5,617 nucleotides of DNA from JAEXNA01 sp050486105 (GTDB lineage: Bacteria; Vulcanimicrobiota; Xenobia; Xenobiales; JADMJV01). The notes below the pieces were generated by a model, which did not search any database, was not told where the DNA came from, and saw nothing but the letters and a program-made list of their open reading frames with translations. The stretch is from positions 1-5,617 of the forward strand of contig JBJHCR010000392.1 in assembly GCA_050486105.1 (NCBI GenBank), read 5' to 3'. Positions 1 to 5,514 of the stretch are shown here, in pieces. The translations under genes and the position numbers were made by a program. Position 1 is the stretch's first letter. Each line of letters starts with the position of its first letter.

Positions 1-32
1 TTCCAAACTCCTAGACAGTGATTTCGGCTCAT

Positions 33-866
33 TCATTGAGAGGACCAGGCCCCAAGCCCAAAGATCCGCTCACAGTTGTCTCGATGCAAAGCCCGACACC
101 ATTCTACACTTTTCTCGAGCACTTGCGAAGCGGCTGCGAGCACCTCTGGCAGGCATTCAGGGCCCGTGCCTTCAGGGAAGTGTCGGCTTGTGCCCCAGGG
201 AGCATCGGTCTCGAACATAATATGCTCCCGGGGAGTCCTCTTCAAGCTTTCCTGAACCTTTTTCGAATGAAACACACTGCTAGAATAGGAGAAGGACAAC
301 CCCAGTTCCCTGAACCTCGGTATCATTTGATGATGAGAGCTGAAGCTGTGCACCACTCCAGAAAAGCCTCCGTCGAATGAAGCTAGCAGCGATTCAGCTG
401 GTCCATCGGCTCTAACCAGATGCAGGATCACCGGCAACCGAGCCTGCTTGGCTTGCTGCAGATGCCAACGAAAGACCGCTTCCTGCTCCGGCCAAGGGGC
501 CCGCAACCCCCGGGGGCTGCGGTCGAGACCAAACTCTCCCAAGGCCCGAACCGCCACCTCAGGGTTTTCAGACCAGGCCTGCCAACCTTCGGAGAGCCGC
601 CGCAAAGCCTCTTCGACTCGATAGTCAGCAATAGCCCAAGGATGAAGTCCAAAGGCTAGCTCCACCCGCAGTGGGAGAGACTCTCGAAGAAGCTGAAGTT
701 GTCTCGGCCAGCGCTCGGGACCGAACCCCGGAACCAAGACTCCCGAGACTCCGGCCTGAAGGCTGGCCTGAGCCACCTCGACTCGGCGCTCCCATAAAAG
801 CGGGTCGTCGAGGTGGCAGTGAGGGTCCCAAAGGAGGGGCTCAGGCAGGGACGTCTCCCAGGGCAA
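33..866 (-). CDS. TatD family metal-dependent hydrolase
   Basis: TatD proteins are TIM-barrel hydrolases with two divalent metal ions; characterised members act as DNases or exonucleases, and many remain unassigned. With the TTG start at 866 the protein has 277 residues, close to the usual 255-270. All expected metal ligands are visible: HCH at 16-18 in DPHCHLDDP, Glu111 in ALGEFGLD, His149 in PVILHLVRADG, His173 in GVVHSFSS and Asp221 in FETDAPW. GLHPW near residue 73 and NCERIFGL at the C-terminus also fit the family. No signal peptide or membrane segment is seen, so it should be cytoplasmic. The reading frame stays open upstream to 950, with an ATG at 905, but those starts would overlap the preceding gene by 65-110 bases and add residues unlike the family, so 866 is preferred; no strong ribosome site marks it. 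It overlaps the end of the acyl-CoA dehydrogenase-like gene by 26 bases and is probably in the same operon. Family assignment is firm, substrate unknown. Confidence 0.9.
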   Translation of the reverse strand: MPWETSLPEPLLWDPHCHLDDPLLWERRVEVAQASLQAGVSGVLVPGFGPERWPRQLQLLRESLPLRVELAFGLHPWAIADYRVEEALRRLSEGWQAWSENPEVAVRALGEFGLDRSPRGLRAPWPEQEAVFRWHLQQAKQARLPVILHLVRADGPAESLLASFDGGFSGVVHSFSSHHQMIPRFRELGLSFSYSSSVFHSKKVQESLKRTPREHIMFETDAPWGTSRHFPEGTGPECLPEVLAAASQVLEKSVEWCRALHRDNCERIFGLGAWSSQ

Positions 867-3162
867 TAGGAGCGGACAGAAATTTATCCGGCAAGTTGAA
901 CCCATCCACCAGGATGCGGGCAAAGGGCCGGAGCTCCGCGCACAAGTCATAAACCTGGGAGCGGATAGCCCGAGACTTGGATGGCTCGAGTAGACCGGCC
1001 TCCAGGAACCAGCCGGCGTCCTGCTGTATCCGAGTCAGAGCGAACAGACAGCAGACTTTCCCCAGCACCTCGCGCACTTGGGGTTCCGAGCAGGCGGCCA
1101 CCCCTTTCTGGAAGCTTTCCAGAATGACTCTTTCGATGTGAGCATTCGCCAGGGCCACCAAATGATCTTGACACTCATTGAAGGCCACGAAGGAGTCCAT
1201 CTTTTTGTCCAAGCGGCTCTTCAACCTTCGAGCGGCGGACGCCAACAGCGACTCCTCCCGAAAGCGCAGGGCCGAAAGGTGGAACTCCGGGTCTCGCAGA
1301 TGAGCCGGGTCGGTGTTTCGAATGGTCATCGGGTTCTGCTCGGTGACCACGGTGGCGGCTTTGTTGGTCAAGAACTTGACGATGCCGAAAAATTTGTTGC
1401 CGCTGAACTGCTGTCGATATTCCGTCAGCAGACCTTTGGCCACCAACTGAAGCAAGACCGGGTTGGCCCCCTCAAAGGTGGCGAAAACATCGGTGTCGGC
1501 CTTGAGGGTGCCCAAGCGATTGACGCTCAGGTATCCCTGGCCTCCACAGCTCTCCCGACACACCTGAAGGGCTTCGATGGTGTGCCAGGAGGTGTAGGCC
1601 TTGAGGCCAGCGGCCAAACTTTCGAGTTCGCGTTGGACCTCATGACTTCCGTCGACCAAGAGCTTGACCATGTCTTGGCAGGCAAAGGTGAGAGCGTAGG
1701 CGGTGGCCAGGTGAGGGAAGAGACGACGTTGGAAGGTTTGGTAATCCAAGATCGGCACCTCGCCTGCTCCAGGGGGACCAAACTGCTTGCGCTGCTCGGC
1801 ATAACGCACGGTGATGGCCAGACCCACCTTAGAGATGGAGTTGGCCGCGGCGGCAATCGAGATGCGCCCCATGACCAAAGTGGAGAGCATCATGAAAAAG
1901 CGCTTGCCCGAGTTGTTGATGGGGGAGCTGTAGGCCCCCTCTGGAGATACTTGGGCAAAGCGGTCCAGCAAGTTCTCCCGGGGCACTCGAACGTTATTAA
2001 AGGTAATACGCCCGTTGTCGACTCCTTGAAGGCCGATCTTTTCTCCGTTATCCTCGATGGTGATGCCGGGCAGGATGCTGCCGTCTTTATTGCGGATGGG
2101 CACCAAAAAGGCGTGCACCCCGTAGTCGGTTCCATTGAGGTGCAATTGGCAAAACACGGTGGCCAACTGAGCGTGGAGAGCGGCATTGCCGATGTAGTCT
2201 TTGCGCGCCCCGGGGTGGGGAGTGTTGATGAGGAACTCCTCGGTCACCGGGTCGTAGTGGGCGGTGGTCTCGATGTCCCGAACGTTGCTGCCGTGGCCGG
2301 TTTCGGTCATGGCAAAACACCCGGGCAACTCAAATTTTATGGCCCGGCGAAGGTAAGCGTCGTGATGGCGCTTGGAGCCCAGGTTGTAGATGGAGCCGGC
2401 GAACAAACCGATATGGACCCCGAATTTGATCAGCAGGCTGACATCGAAACTCGCCATCACTTCGGCGGCAGCAATGAATCCCCCTAAGTCGTTTTCTCCC
2501 CCGTACTCTTCGGGCCAAGGAATGCCGGACAAGCCTTCTCGGGCCAGCTCTCGACACCAAGTGACGATCCTCTCCCGAAATATCTCCTTGCTCTCGCCAT
2601 AGCGGTGAAAATACCTTGGATGTGCCAGAACCCTGCGCATCCAAGCCCGCCTCTTTTCGTAGGGCGCTTCCAACATTTCAATCAAGGCCTCTAAGGGGAA
2701 CTCGGGCTGGGAAGGCCCGGCCGATTCTCGGTCCGGGGTCGGCTTGGGAAGGACCTCGGCCAACAGCTCTCGGGTCGCTTCACAGCCGTAAGCCCCAAGA
2801 GTCGTTTGAATCTCATCGAGGGCCTCCTCCAAGCCGGGGAAGGCGCTTCCATTGGCCAGGCTCATTCCTAGTTGAGCCAAGGACATATCCGCCACCTCGG
2901 GGCTCTTGGGAACGCGATCCTGGATGCTGCCCAAGAGAATTTGCAGTTGAGCCGCCGATGGGGGAGCCGCGGGATCGAGCCAGAGATTCAACAGGATCTG
3001 GGCATCGGCATCCAAGTCTCCCAGCTGTTCAAGCCGTTCTCGCAGTCCTTGGAGTTCGGCAGACGAGAGCTCGCCTCCGGCCCAAGCGATATAGATCATG
3101 GGCAGAAAAGGCAGCAAACTTCTCTTTTCAGCCACCTTGAGCGGATTATCGATGGTATCCAT
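841..3162 (-). CDS. Acyl-CoA dehydrogenase/oxidase-like flavoprotein with N-terminal extension
   Basis: Predicted to oxidise acyl-CoA thioesters to enoyl-CoA with FAD, as in the first step of fatty acid beta-oxidation. From the ATG at 3162 the protein has 773 residues, much longer than a classical acyl-CoA dehydrogenase (about 380-400) and nearer to acyl-CoA oxidases. Residues about 13-85 form a helical N-terminal part with a TerB-like pattern (YIAWAGGELSSAE). The core follows: CFAMTETGHGSN at 282-293 (flavin and substrate loop), RYAEQRKQFG at 453-462, CGGQGY at 539-544, and TFEGANPVLL, whose Glu564 aligns with the catalytic base. The C-terminal stretch around VDGFNLPDKFLSAPI resembles the acyl-CoA oxidase C-terminal domain. 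Whether electrons pass to oxygen or to an electron-transfer flavoprotein cannot be told. The ATG has GGGAG eight bases upstream and is followed by a family-like sequence (MDTIDNPLKV). A TTG at 3225, with AGGAG seven bases upstream, would add 21 residues. The TatD gene follows with overlap; hepT is divergent. Confidence 0.9.
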   Translation of the reverse strand: MDTIDNPLKVAEKRSLLPFLPMIYIAWAGGELSSAELQGLRERLEQLGDLDADAQILLNLWLDPAAPPSAAQLQILLGSIQDRVPKSPEVADMSLAQLGMSLANGSAFPGLEEALDEIQTTLGAYGCEATRELLAEVLPKPTPDRESAGPSQPEFPLEALIEMLEAPYEKRRAWMRRVLAHPRYFHRYGESKEIFRERIVTWCRELAREGLSGIPWPEEYGGENDLGGFIAAAEVMASFDVSLLIKFGVHIGLFAGSIYNLGSKRHHDAYLRRAIKFELPGCFAMTETGHGSNVRDIETTAHYDPVTEEFLINTPHPGARKDYIGNAALHAQLATVFCQLHLNGTDYGVHAFLVPIRNKDGSILPGITIEDNGEKIGLQGVDNGRITFNNVRVPRENLLDRFAQVSPEGAYSSPINNSGKRFFMMLSTLVMGRISIAAAANSISKVGLAITVRYAEQRKQFGPPGAGEVPILDYQTFQRRLFPHLATAYALTFACQDMVKLLVDGSHEVQRELESLAAGLKAYTSWHTIEALQVCRESCGGQGYLSVNRLGTLKADTDVFATFEGANPVLLQLVAKGLLTEYRQQFSGNKFFGIVKFLTNKAATVVTEQNPMTIRNTDPAHLRDPEFHLSALRFREESLLASAARRLKSRLDKKMDSFVAFNECQDHLVALANAHIERVILESFQKGVAACSEPQVREVLGKVCCLFALTRIQQDAGWFLEAGLLEPSKSRAIRSQVYDLCAELRPFARILVDGFNLPDKFLSAPIALGDVPA

Positions 3163-3390
3163 CTTCTTGACTCCCTCTCCCCCGGAACGCTTGGTGATGA
3201 CGATTCGCGACCGCGAGCCTCCCAAAAGCCTGCTCCTGCGGCCGACGAAACCGATTTAGTATACGTGTAAACATTCTTCGAACCCCTCGGGTTCCTCCTT
3301 CAGGAGATAAGTACTGGAACGGAGCCCTTGCAGAAATGACAGACCTACCTGAGCCAGGGAGCCTGATTCAAAAAGCGAACTTCCGAAGAG

Positions 3391-3819
3391 ATGTCCTTTA
3401 ACCCCGAACTGCTGCGCCACCGAGCGGGAGAGATCCGGCATAACTTGAGCTTACTCCGAGAAGCGGCGGCGCTTGATAGTCACGACTTCCTAGCCGACAA
3501 GGATAAGCAAGATGCCAGTATGTTTCGGCTGTTGATCGCCATCGAAGCAGCCCAGGCGCTTTGCACCCACTTGGCGGCTAGGATTCCCACTCGCACCCCT
3601 GACTCTATGAGCGAATGCTTCGAGGGTCTCAGAGATGCCGGCCTGTATGATAATGACCTTTGCACCTCTTTGTGTCGGATGGCTCGGTTCAGGAATCTTC
3701 TTGTGCATCGTTACTGGAAAATCGATCTGGAAACGGTGCATAAGTTTCTCAATGAACACTTGAGTGATTTGGAAGACTATCTTAAGGCTGTGCAGGATTA
3801 TGTTGGAGAGGACTTGTGA
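3391..3819 (+). CDS. hepT: HepT-like HEPN RNase toxin of a type VII (HEPN/MNT) toxin-antitoxin pair
   Basis: HepT toxins are small, all-helical HEPN-domain RNases that work as dimers and stop growth by cutting RNA. This protein has 142 residues, the usual size, and looks all-helical. The diagnostic R-x4-H-x-Y motif is present in RNLLVHRY: Arg101, His106 and Tyr108. In the family the Arg and His are catalytic, and a tyrosine in or beside the motif is the site at which the partner antitoxin adds AMP. IEAAQALCTHLAAR at about 51-64 is also typical of the DUF86/HepT family. The ATG at 3391 is the first start in the frame. It has only a purine stretch (GAAGAG) directly before it, so translation initiation may be weak. 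The stop codon overlaps the GTG of the nucleotidyltransferase gene by four bases (GTGA), which implies co-translation. No convincing sigma70 promoter was found in the 165-228 bases (depending on which ACAD start is used) shared with the divergent upstream gene. Keeping both motif residues suggests an active toxin. Confidence 0.88.
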   Translation: MSFNPELLRHRAGEIRHNLSLLREAAALDSHDFLADKDKQDASMFRLLIAIEAAQALCTHLAARIPTRTPDSMSECFEGLRDAGLYDNDLCTSLCRMARFRNLLVHRYWKIDLETVHKFLNEHLSDLEDYLKAVQDYVGEDL

Positions 3820-4217
3820 GGTCCCATCAGATTTCAGAATTGCCCCATCACTTGGGTTTACTGCAACCTGAACTGCAAGCCTCTCCCTTCAGCTTCGTTC
3901 TCTTGTTGGGGTCGGCAGCCGAAGGTTTACCTTATCGCGACCTCGATTTAGGTTTCTGGTCCGACGCTCCGGAAAGTGATCTTCTCAACCTGGCCTTAGT
4001 TTGGGGAGACAGGCTAGAGCGAGCGGTAGGGGAGCCGGTCGACTTGGTACCTCTCCAAGCCGCATCCCTCGGTTTTCAGCACCAAGCTAGCAAGGGCCAG
4101 GTTCTTCTCTGTCGAGACGAGGAGCGTTTCGCAGAGTGGAAAGAAAGTGTCTGGAATCGGTATTTCGCCCTCCAGCCTCACTTTCGCCAACACGCCCGGG
4201 ACTTGCTTTCGGGATGA
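3816..4217 (+). CDS. mntA: MntA-like minimal nucleotidyltransferase antitoxin
   Basis: MntA antitoxins are minimal nucleotidyltransferases that use ATP to attach AMP to a tyrosine of HepT and so block its RNase. This protein has 133 residues. The nucleotide-binding motif lies in FVLLLGSAAEGLPYRDLDLG: Gly32-Ser33, then Asp42 and Asp44. A third acidic residue expected for catalysis is probably Asp76 in EPVDLVPL. The C-terminal part, from ASKGQVLLCRD to RYFALQPHF, follows the pattern of MntA partners. The two Asp residues come eight positions after GS rather than the usual ten, so the active-site loop is shorter than the family norm; activity is still plausible because all named residues are kept. 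The start is a GTG overlapping the hepT stop by four bases, with GGAGAGGAC just upstream as ribosome site. That fixes the operon as toxin first, antitoxin second. It converges with the coiled-coil gene, leaving 26 bases between the stops. Confidence 0.87.
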   Translation: MRSHQISELPHHLGLLQPELQASPFSFVLLLGSAAEGLPYRDLDLGFWSDAPESDLLNLALVWGDRLERAVGEPVDLVPLQAASLGFQHQASKGQVLLCRDEERFAEWKESVWNRYFALQPHFRQHARDLLSG

Positions 4218-4230
4218 GGGGCGGGCTCAG

Positions 4231-4244
4231 GTCGAAGGTTCGAC
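4231..4244. repeat. Small perfect hairpin between two convergent genes
   Basis: GTCGAA, two bases, then TTCGAC form a perfect inverted repeat lying between the mntA stop and the stop codon of the coiled-coil gene, whose last base it touches. It could act as a weak bidirectional terminator. No run of T follows on either strand and the stem is short, so termination is only a guess. Confidence 0.3.
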
Positions 4245-4549
4245 TAAGAGGCGTTCTTCAATTTCTCCACCTCTTGCTCGAGAGCCAGGAGTCGCTTTCT
4301 GGTGTCGGAGGAAGTGGCAGTGAAATCCGTCATCTCCGTGAGCAATTCTCCAAAGCGGAACTCTTGGCGCTCGGAGGCCTCGGTGAGGGTGTCTAGAGTT
4401 TGGCTGTTGACCCGGACTACCCGACTCAGTTCCTCCATGGCTTTGGCGAGTGCGTGATGAGACCCGGCTAGGGTACGTTGGCCTTCCGTCATCTGCTTCT
4501 GCTCAAGCATCAAGCCAGTCAGAGTTTTCACGATGAGATCGTCGTTCAT
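4244..4549 (-). CDS. Small coiled-coil protein of unknown function
   Basis: I do not recognise a named family. The product has 101 residues, is strongly charged and rich in Glu, Leu, Thr and Arg, and has no Cys, signal peptide or membrane segment. Leu, Met, Ile and Val recur at heptad-like spacing over most of its length. The clearest stretches are from about residue 16 to 60 (LEQKQMTEGQRTL onward) and at the C-terminus (RKRLLALEQEVEKLKN, about 84-99). An elongated helical oligomer is therefore likely. That this is a true gene is supported by a good ribosome site, AGGAG six bases before the ATG, and by a sigma70-like promoter with an extended -10 about 45 bases upstream. It sits alone between two toxin-antitoxin loci: tail to tail with mntA, and downstream of the broken vapC on the same strand. 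A structural, scaffold or phage/plasmid-derived role is possible, but nothing in the sequence identifies one. Confidence 0.75.
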   Translation of the reverse strand: MNDDLIVKTLTGLMLEQKQMTEGQRTLAGSHHALAKAMEELSRVVRVNSQTLDTLTEASERQEFRFGELLTEMTDFTATSSDTRKRLLALEQEVEKLKNAS

Positions 4550-4594
4550 AAAAGTCTCCTTGGTGCGGTCTGGACGGAGTCTTCCGGCCTCTCA

Positions 4595-4624
4595 ATTCTA
4601 CCACATTGCCGTGCCCGGAGTCAG
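4595..4624 (-). promoter_or_regulatory. Sigma70-like promoter for the coiled-coil gene
   Basis: Read on the minus strand, CTGACT (4624-4619) stands 18 bases before TAGAAT (4600-4595). TGG lies directly before the -10, which makes an extended -10. The -10 is about 45 bases before the ATG at 4549, a normal leader length. The hexamers match 4/6 and 5/6 of consensus. The position just upstream of a gene with a good ribosome site strengthens the call. Confidence 0.5.
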
Positions 4625-4635
4625 CGAACACGGAG

Positions 4636-4649
4636 TAACACTGCTGTTA
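4636..4649. repeat. Short inverted repeat between broken vapC and the coiled-coil gene
   Basis: TAACA and TGTTA form a 5-bp stem around a CTGC loop, just upstream of the coiled-coil gene's promoter. It could be a decayed terminator of the vapBC operon or an operator. There is no T run, so the role stays open. Apart from this, the promoter and the vapC fragment, I see nothing in 4550-4737. Confidence 0.2.
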
Positions 4650-4737
4650 AGAGACCCTGAACTGGTTGGAGGGCGCAGTGTAGGATGACAAGTTTGGGGG
4701 GTGGATGTTTTCGAAGAGGAATGGGACCCGGCCATCT

Positions 4738-4797
4738 CTATACCACCCCCGAATGTTTGAGCAAGATGGCCAGAAGAGCCGAAGCATCGATAGTCAT
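4738..4797 (-). pseudogene. vapC: Truncated vapC toxin (PIN domain N-terminus only)
   Basis: The frame starts with an ATG that shares one base with the vapB stop codon (TGATG), exactly where the toxin gene begins in vapBC operons. It reads MTIDASALLAILLKHSGVV and then meets a TAG. MTIDASALLAIL matches the first strand and helix of PIN-domain VapC toxins, including the first conserved acidic residue (Asp4). VapC proteins are normally about 125-135 residues, with three or four acidic metal ligands spread along the chain, so a 19-residue product cannot be an active RNase. After codon 14 the similarity stops in this frame. A +1 frame just beyond reads VPFLFEN, faintly like the PLLFKGNDF near the end of VapC proteins. 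This could mean an internal deletion with a frameshift, but the match is weak. The rest of the toxin is not found in 4550-4737. Confidence 0.7.
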
Positions 4798-5051
4798 CAG
4801 GAAAACGTGCCAGCCGATTCGTAGCCGAGAGTCTCGTCGTGCTCTTGGGAATCTAGACCCGGGAGAGAACTGCATCTCTGAGAAATTTCCGAGATTGTGC
4901 GTAGGGTATCAGGTGTTCTGCGTCGCCCCTTTACTCTTTCAAGTCTTTCTTCAAGAGCCTTAGTCACCGCCAAAGTAAGAGTCTCACCGGTCTCAAGCGC
5001 TACTTGGCGGGCCAATTTCTCGGTGCGGGGGTTCTTGATATTGAGCGCCAA
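4797..5051 (-). CDS. vapB: VapB-family antitoxin (PSK_trans_fac type), orphaned
   Basis: VapB antitoxins bind and block the VapC PIN-domain RNase with their C-terminus and repress their own operon with the N-terminal DNA-binding half. This 84-residue protein begins MALNIKNPRTEKLARQVA and continues TGETLTLAVTKALEERLERV, the hallmark of the PSK-type VapB subfamily. The C-terminal SSLPGLDSQEHDETLGYES matches the family's closing pattern (LD....DE.LGYD), so the gene looks full length. The start is TTG at 5051-5049, with GGTGG a few bases upstream as ribosome site; no ATG fits the conserved N-terminus. A strong sigma70-like promoter lies directly upstream. The partner vapC begins at the vapB stop but is truncated, so the antitoxin seems to have lost its local toxin. 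It could still bind DNA, or neutralise a VapC made elsewhere. It reads toward the coiled-coil gene on the same strand. Confidence 0.88.
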   Translation of the reverse strand: MALNIKNPRTEKLARQVALETGETLTLAVTKALEERLERVKGRRRTPDTLRTISEISQRCSSLPGLDSQEHDETLGYESAGTFS

Positions 5052-5052
5052 T

Positions 5053-5086
5053 CTTCCACCTTCTTACTACCAGTGTACCTTCCACC
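5053..5086 (-). promoter_or_regulatory. Paired 8-bp direct repeats at vapB, candidate autoregulatory operator
   Basis: On the minus strand GGTGGAAG occurs twice, at 5086-5079 and 5060-5053, 26 bases apart. The first abuts the -10 element. The second contains the vapB ribosome site. VapB antitoxins usually repress their own promoters by binding here, so the pair may be its operator. Such operators are more often inverted than direct repeats, so the assignment is tentative. Confidence 0.3.
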
Positions 5087-5115
5087 ATTTTATGGAGAAA
5101 GGTGCTTACAGTCAA
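5087..5115 (-). promoter_or_regulatory. Strong sigma70-like promoter of vapB
   Basis: On the minus strand TTGACT (5115-5110) is followed by exactly 17 bases and TAAAAT (5092-5087). Each hexamer differs from consensus at one position. The -10 ends about 35 bases before the TTG start of vapB. This is the best promoter in the window. Confidence 0.7.
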
Positions 5116-5198
5116 AACGTGAGTCCATTACCGGTGTTTCTCTTGGACGTCGGCAGAACCATCGGCCAGTCCATTAATGAGCTTTAGGATCAGAGTCG

Positions 5199-5230
5199 TC
5201 TCAGAAAGGCCTACGGGGGAGGCTCTGAGA
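5199..5230. repeat. Imperfect hairpin in the non-coding region
   Basis: TCTCAGA (5199-5205) and TCTGAGA (5224-5230) pair over 7 bp. Inside, GCCT (5209-5212) pairs with AGGC (5220-5223), leaving a three-base bulge and a seven-base loop. It lies upstream of the vapB promoter. The role is unknown. A separate 10-bp palindrome, AGAGCGCTCT, lies at 5255-5264. Confidence 0.3.
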
Positions 5231-5285
5231 GCGTGACCTCGAACAGAACTTTGGAGAGCGCTCTTTGGCAATTGAAAAAGATTAA

Positions 5286-5387
5286 ATCGGCGATCTCCCG
5301 AGAAAAATGAAGGTTATTCAGAAAAACAGCTCAACACCAGACCCGCTAAGGCTTGGCGCGATTTCCTCCTCTCGGGAGATCGCCGAT
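5286..5387. repeat. 102-bp unit framed by perfect 18-bp inverted repeats (MITE-like or long stem-loop)
   Basis: The 18 bases at 5286-5303 (starting ATCGGCGATC) are the exact reverse complement of 5370-5387. The 66 bases between them carry no plausible gene. An exact 18-bp match this close is very unlikely by chance. The shape fits a tiny non-autonomous insertion element, or a long stem with a large loop formed in RNA or single-stranded DNA. No target-site duplication is visible at the edges. The last nine bases of a similar word (GATCGCCGA) recur at 5459-5467. The unit lies between the vapB promoter and the CRISPR-like repeats. Confidence 0.6.
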
Positions 5388-5514
5388 CCTTATTTTATCA
5401 GGGTTCATGCCCGTTTTTCGAATGTTCTTCAACCCCCATGGGGGGGTAGGGGGTACCCGATCGCCGAAAACGCCCTCAGGAACCCGCACCACGACAGCTC
5501 TCCCGAAGGGGGGA
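5388..5514 (+). promoter_or_regulatory. Probable CRISPR leader region
   Basis: These 127 bases carry no convincing gene and lie directly 5' of the first repeat, in the direction expected for a leader given that the repeats end in GGATGGAAAC. They start AT-rich (CTTATTTTATCAG) and then hold runs of C and G, including the palindromes CCCCCATGGGGG (5433-5444) and GGGTACCC (5451-5458). A hairpin at 5496-5517 has a 9-bp stem (one G-T pair) and a GAAG loop, and it runs three bases into the first repeat. No clear promoter was found. The leader role is inferred from position. Confidence 0.45.

Noticed and set aside
841..950. Long overlap implied by the upstream starts of the TatD gene (950 or 905)
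   Set aside because: Those starts add residues that look like an out-of-frame reading of the preceding gene; TTG at 866 gives a family-sized protein with little overlap.
18..952. Plus-strand open frames opposite the TatD gene
   Set aside because: The minus-strand frame carries every TatD metal ligand; the plus-strand products are low-complexity shadows.
1078..2487. Long plus-strand open frame of 469 residues
   Set aside because: It lies wholly antisense to the acyl-CoA dehydrogenase-like gene, has a Gly/Val/Gln/His-rich composition typical of a reverse-strand shadow in GC-rich coding DNA, and shows no recognisable domain.
3258..3263. TATACT on the minus strand as a -10 for the acyl-CoA dehydrogenase-like gene
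   Set aside because: No acceptable -35 stands 15-19 bases upstream (GGGGTT at 17), so the promoter is not supported by sequence alone.
2616..3270. Two overlapping plus-strand open frames (174 and 132 residues)
   Set aside because: Antisense to the N-terminal half of the same gene, rich in Pro, Arg and Ser, with no family resemblance.
3280..3306. Two small hairpins (GAACCC/GGGTTC and CTCCT/AGGAG) in the divergent intergenic region
   Set aside because: Very short loops of 3 and 2 bases, no T run, and no link to a promoter; they might be an operator but nothing supports that.
4897..5187. Plus-strand open frame of 96 residues
   Set aside because: Antisense to vapB, whose VapB family pattern is clear; no ribosome site or family match on the plus strand.
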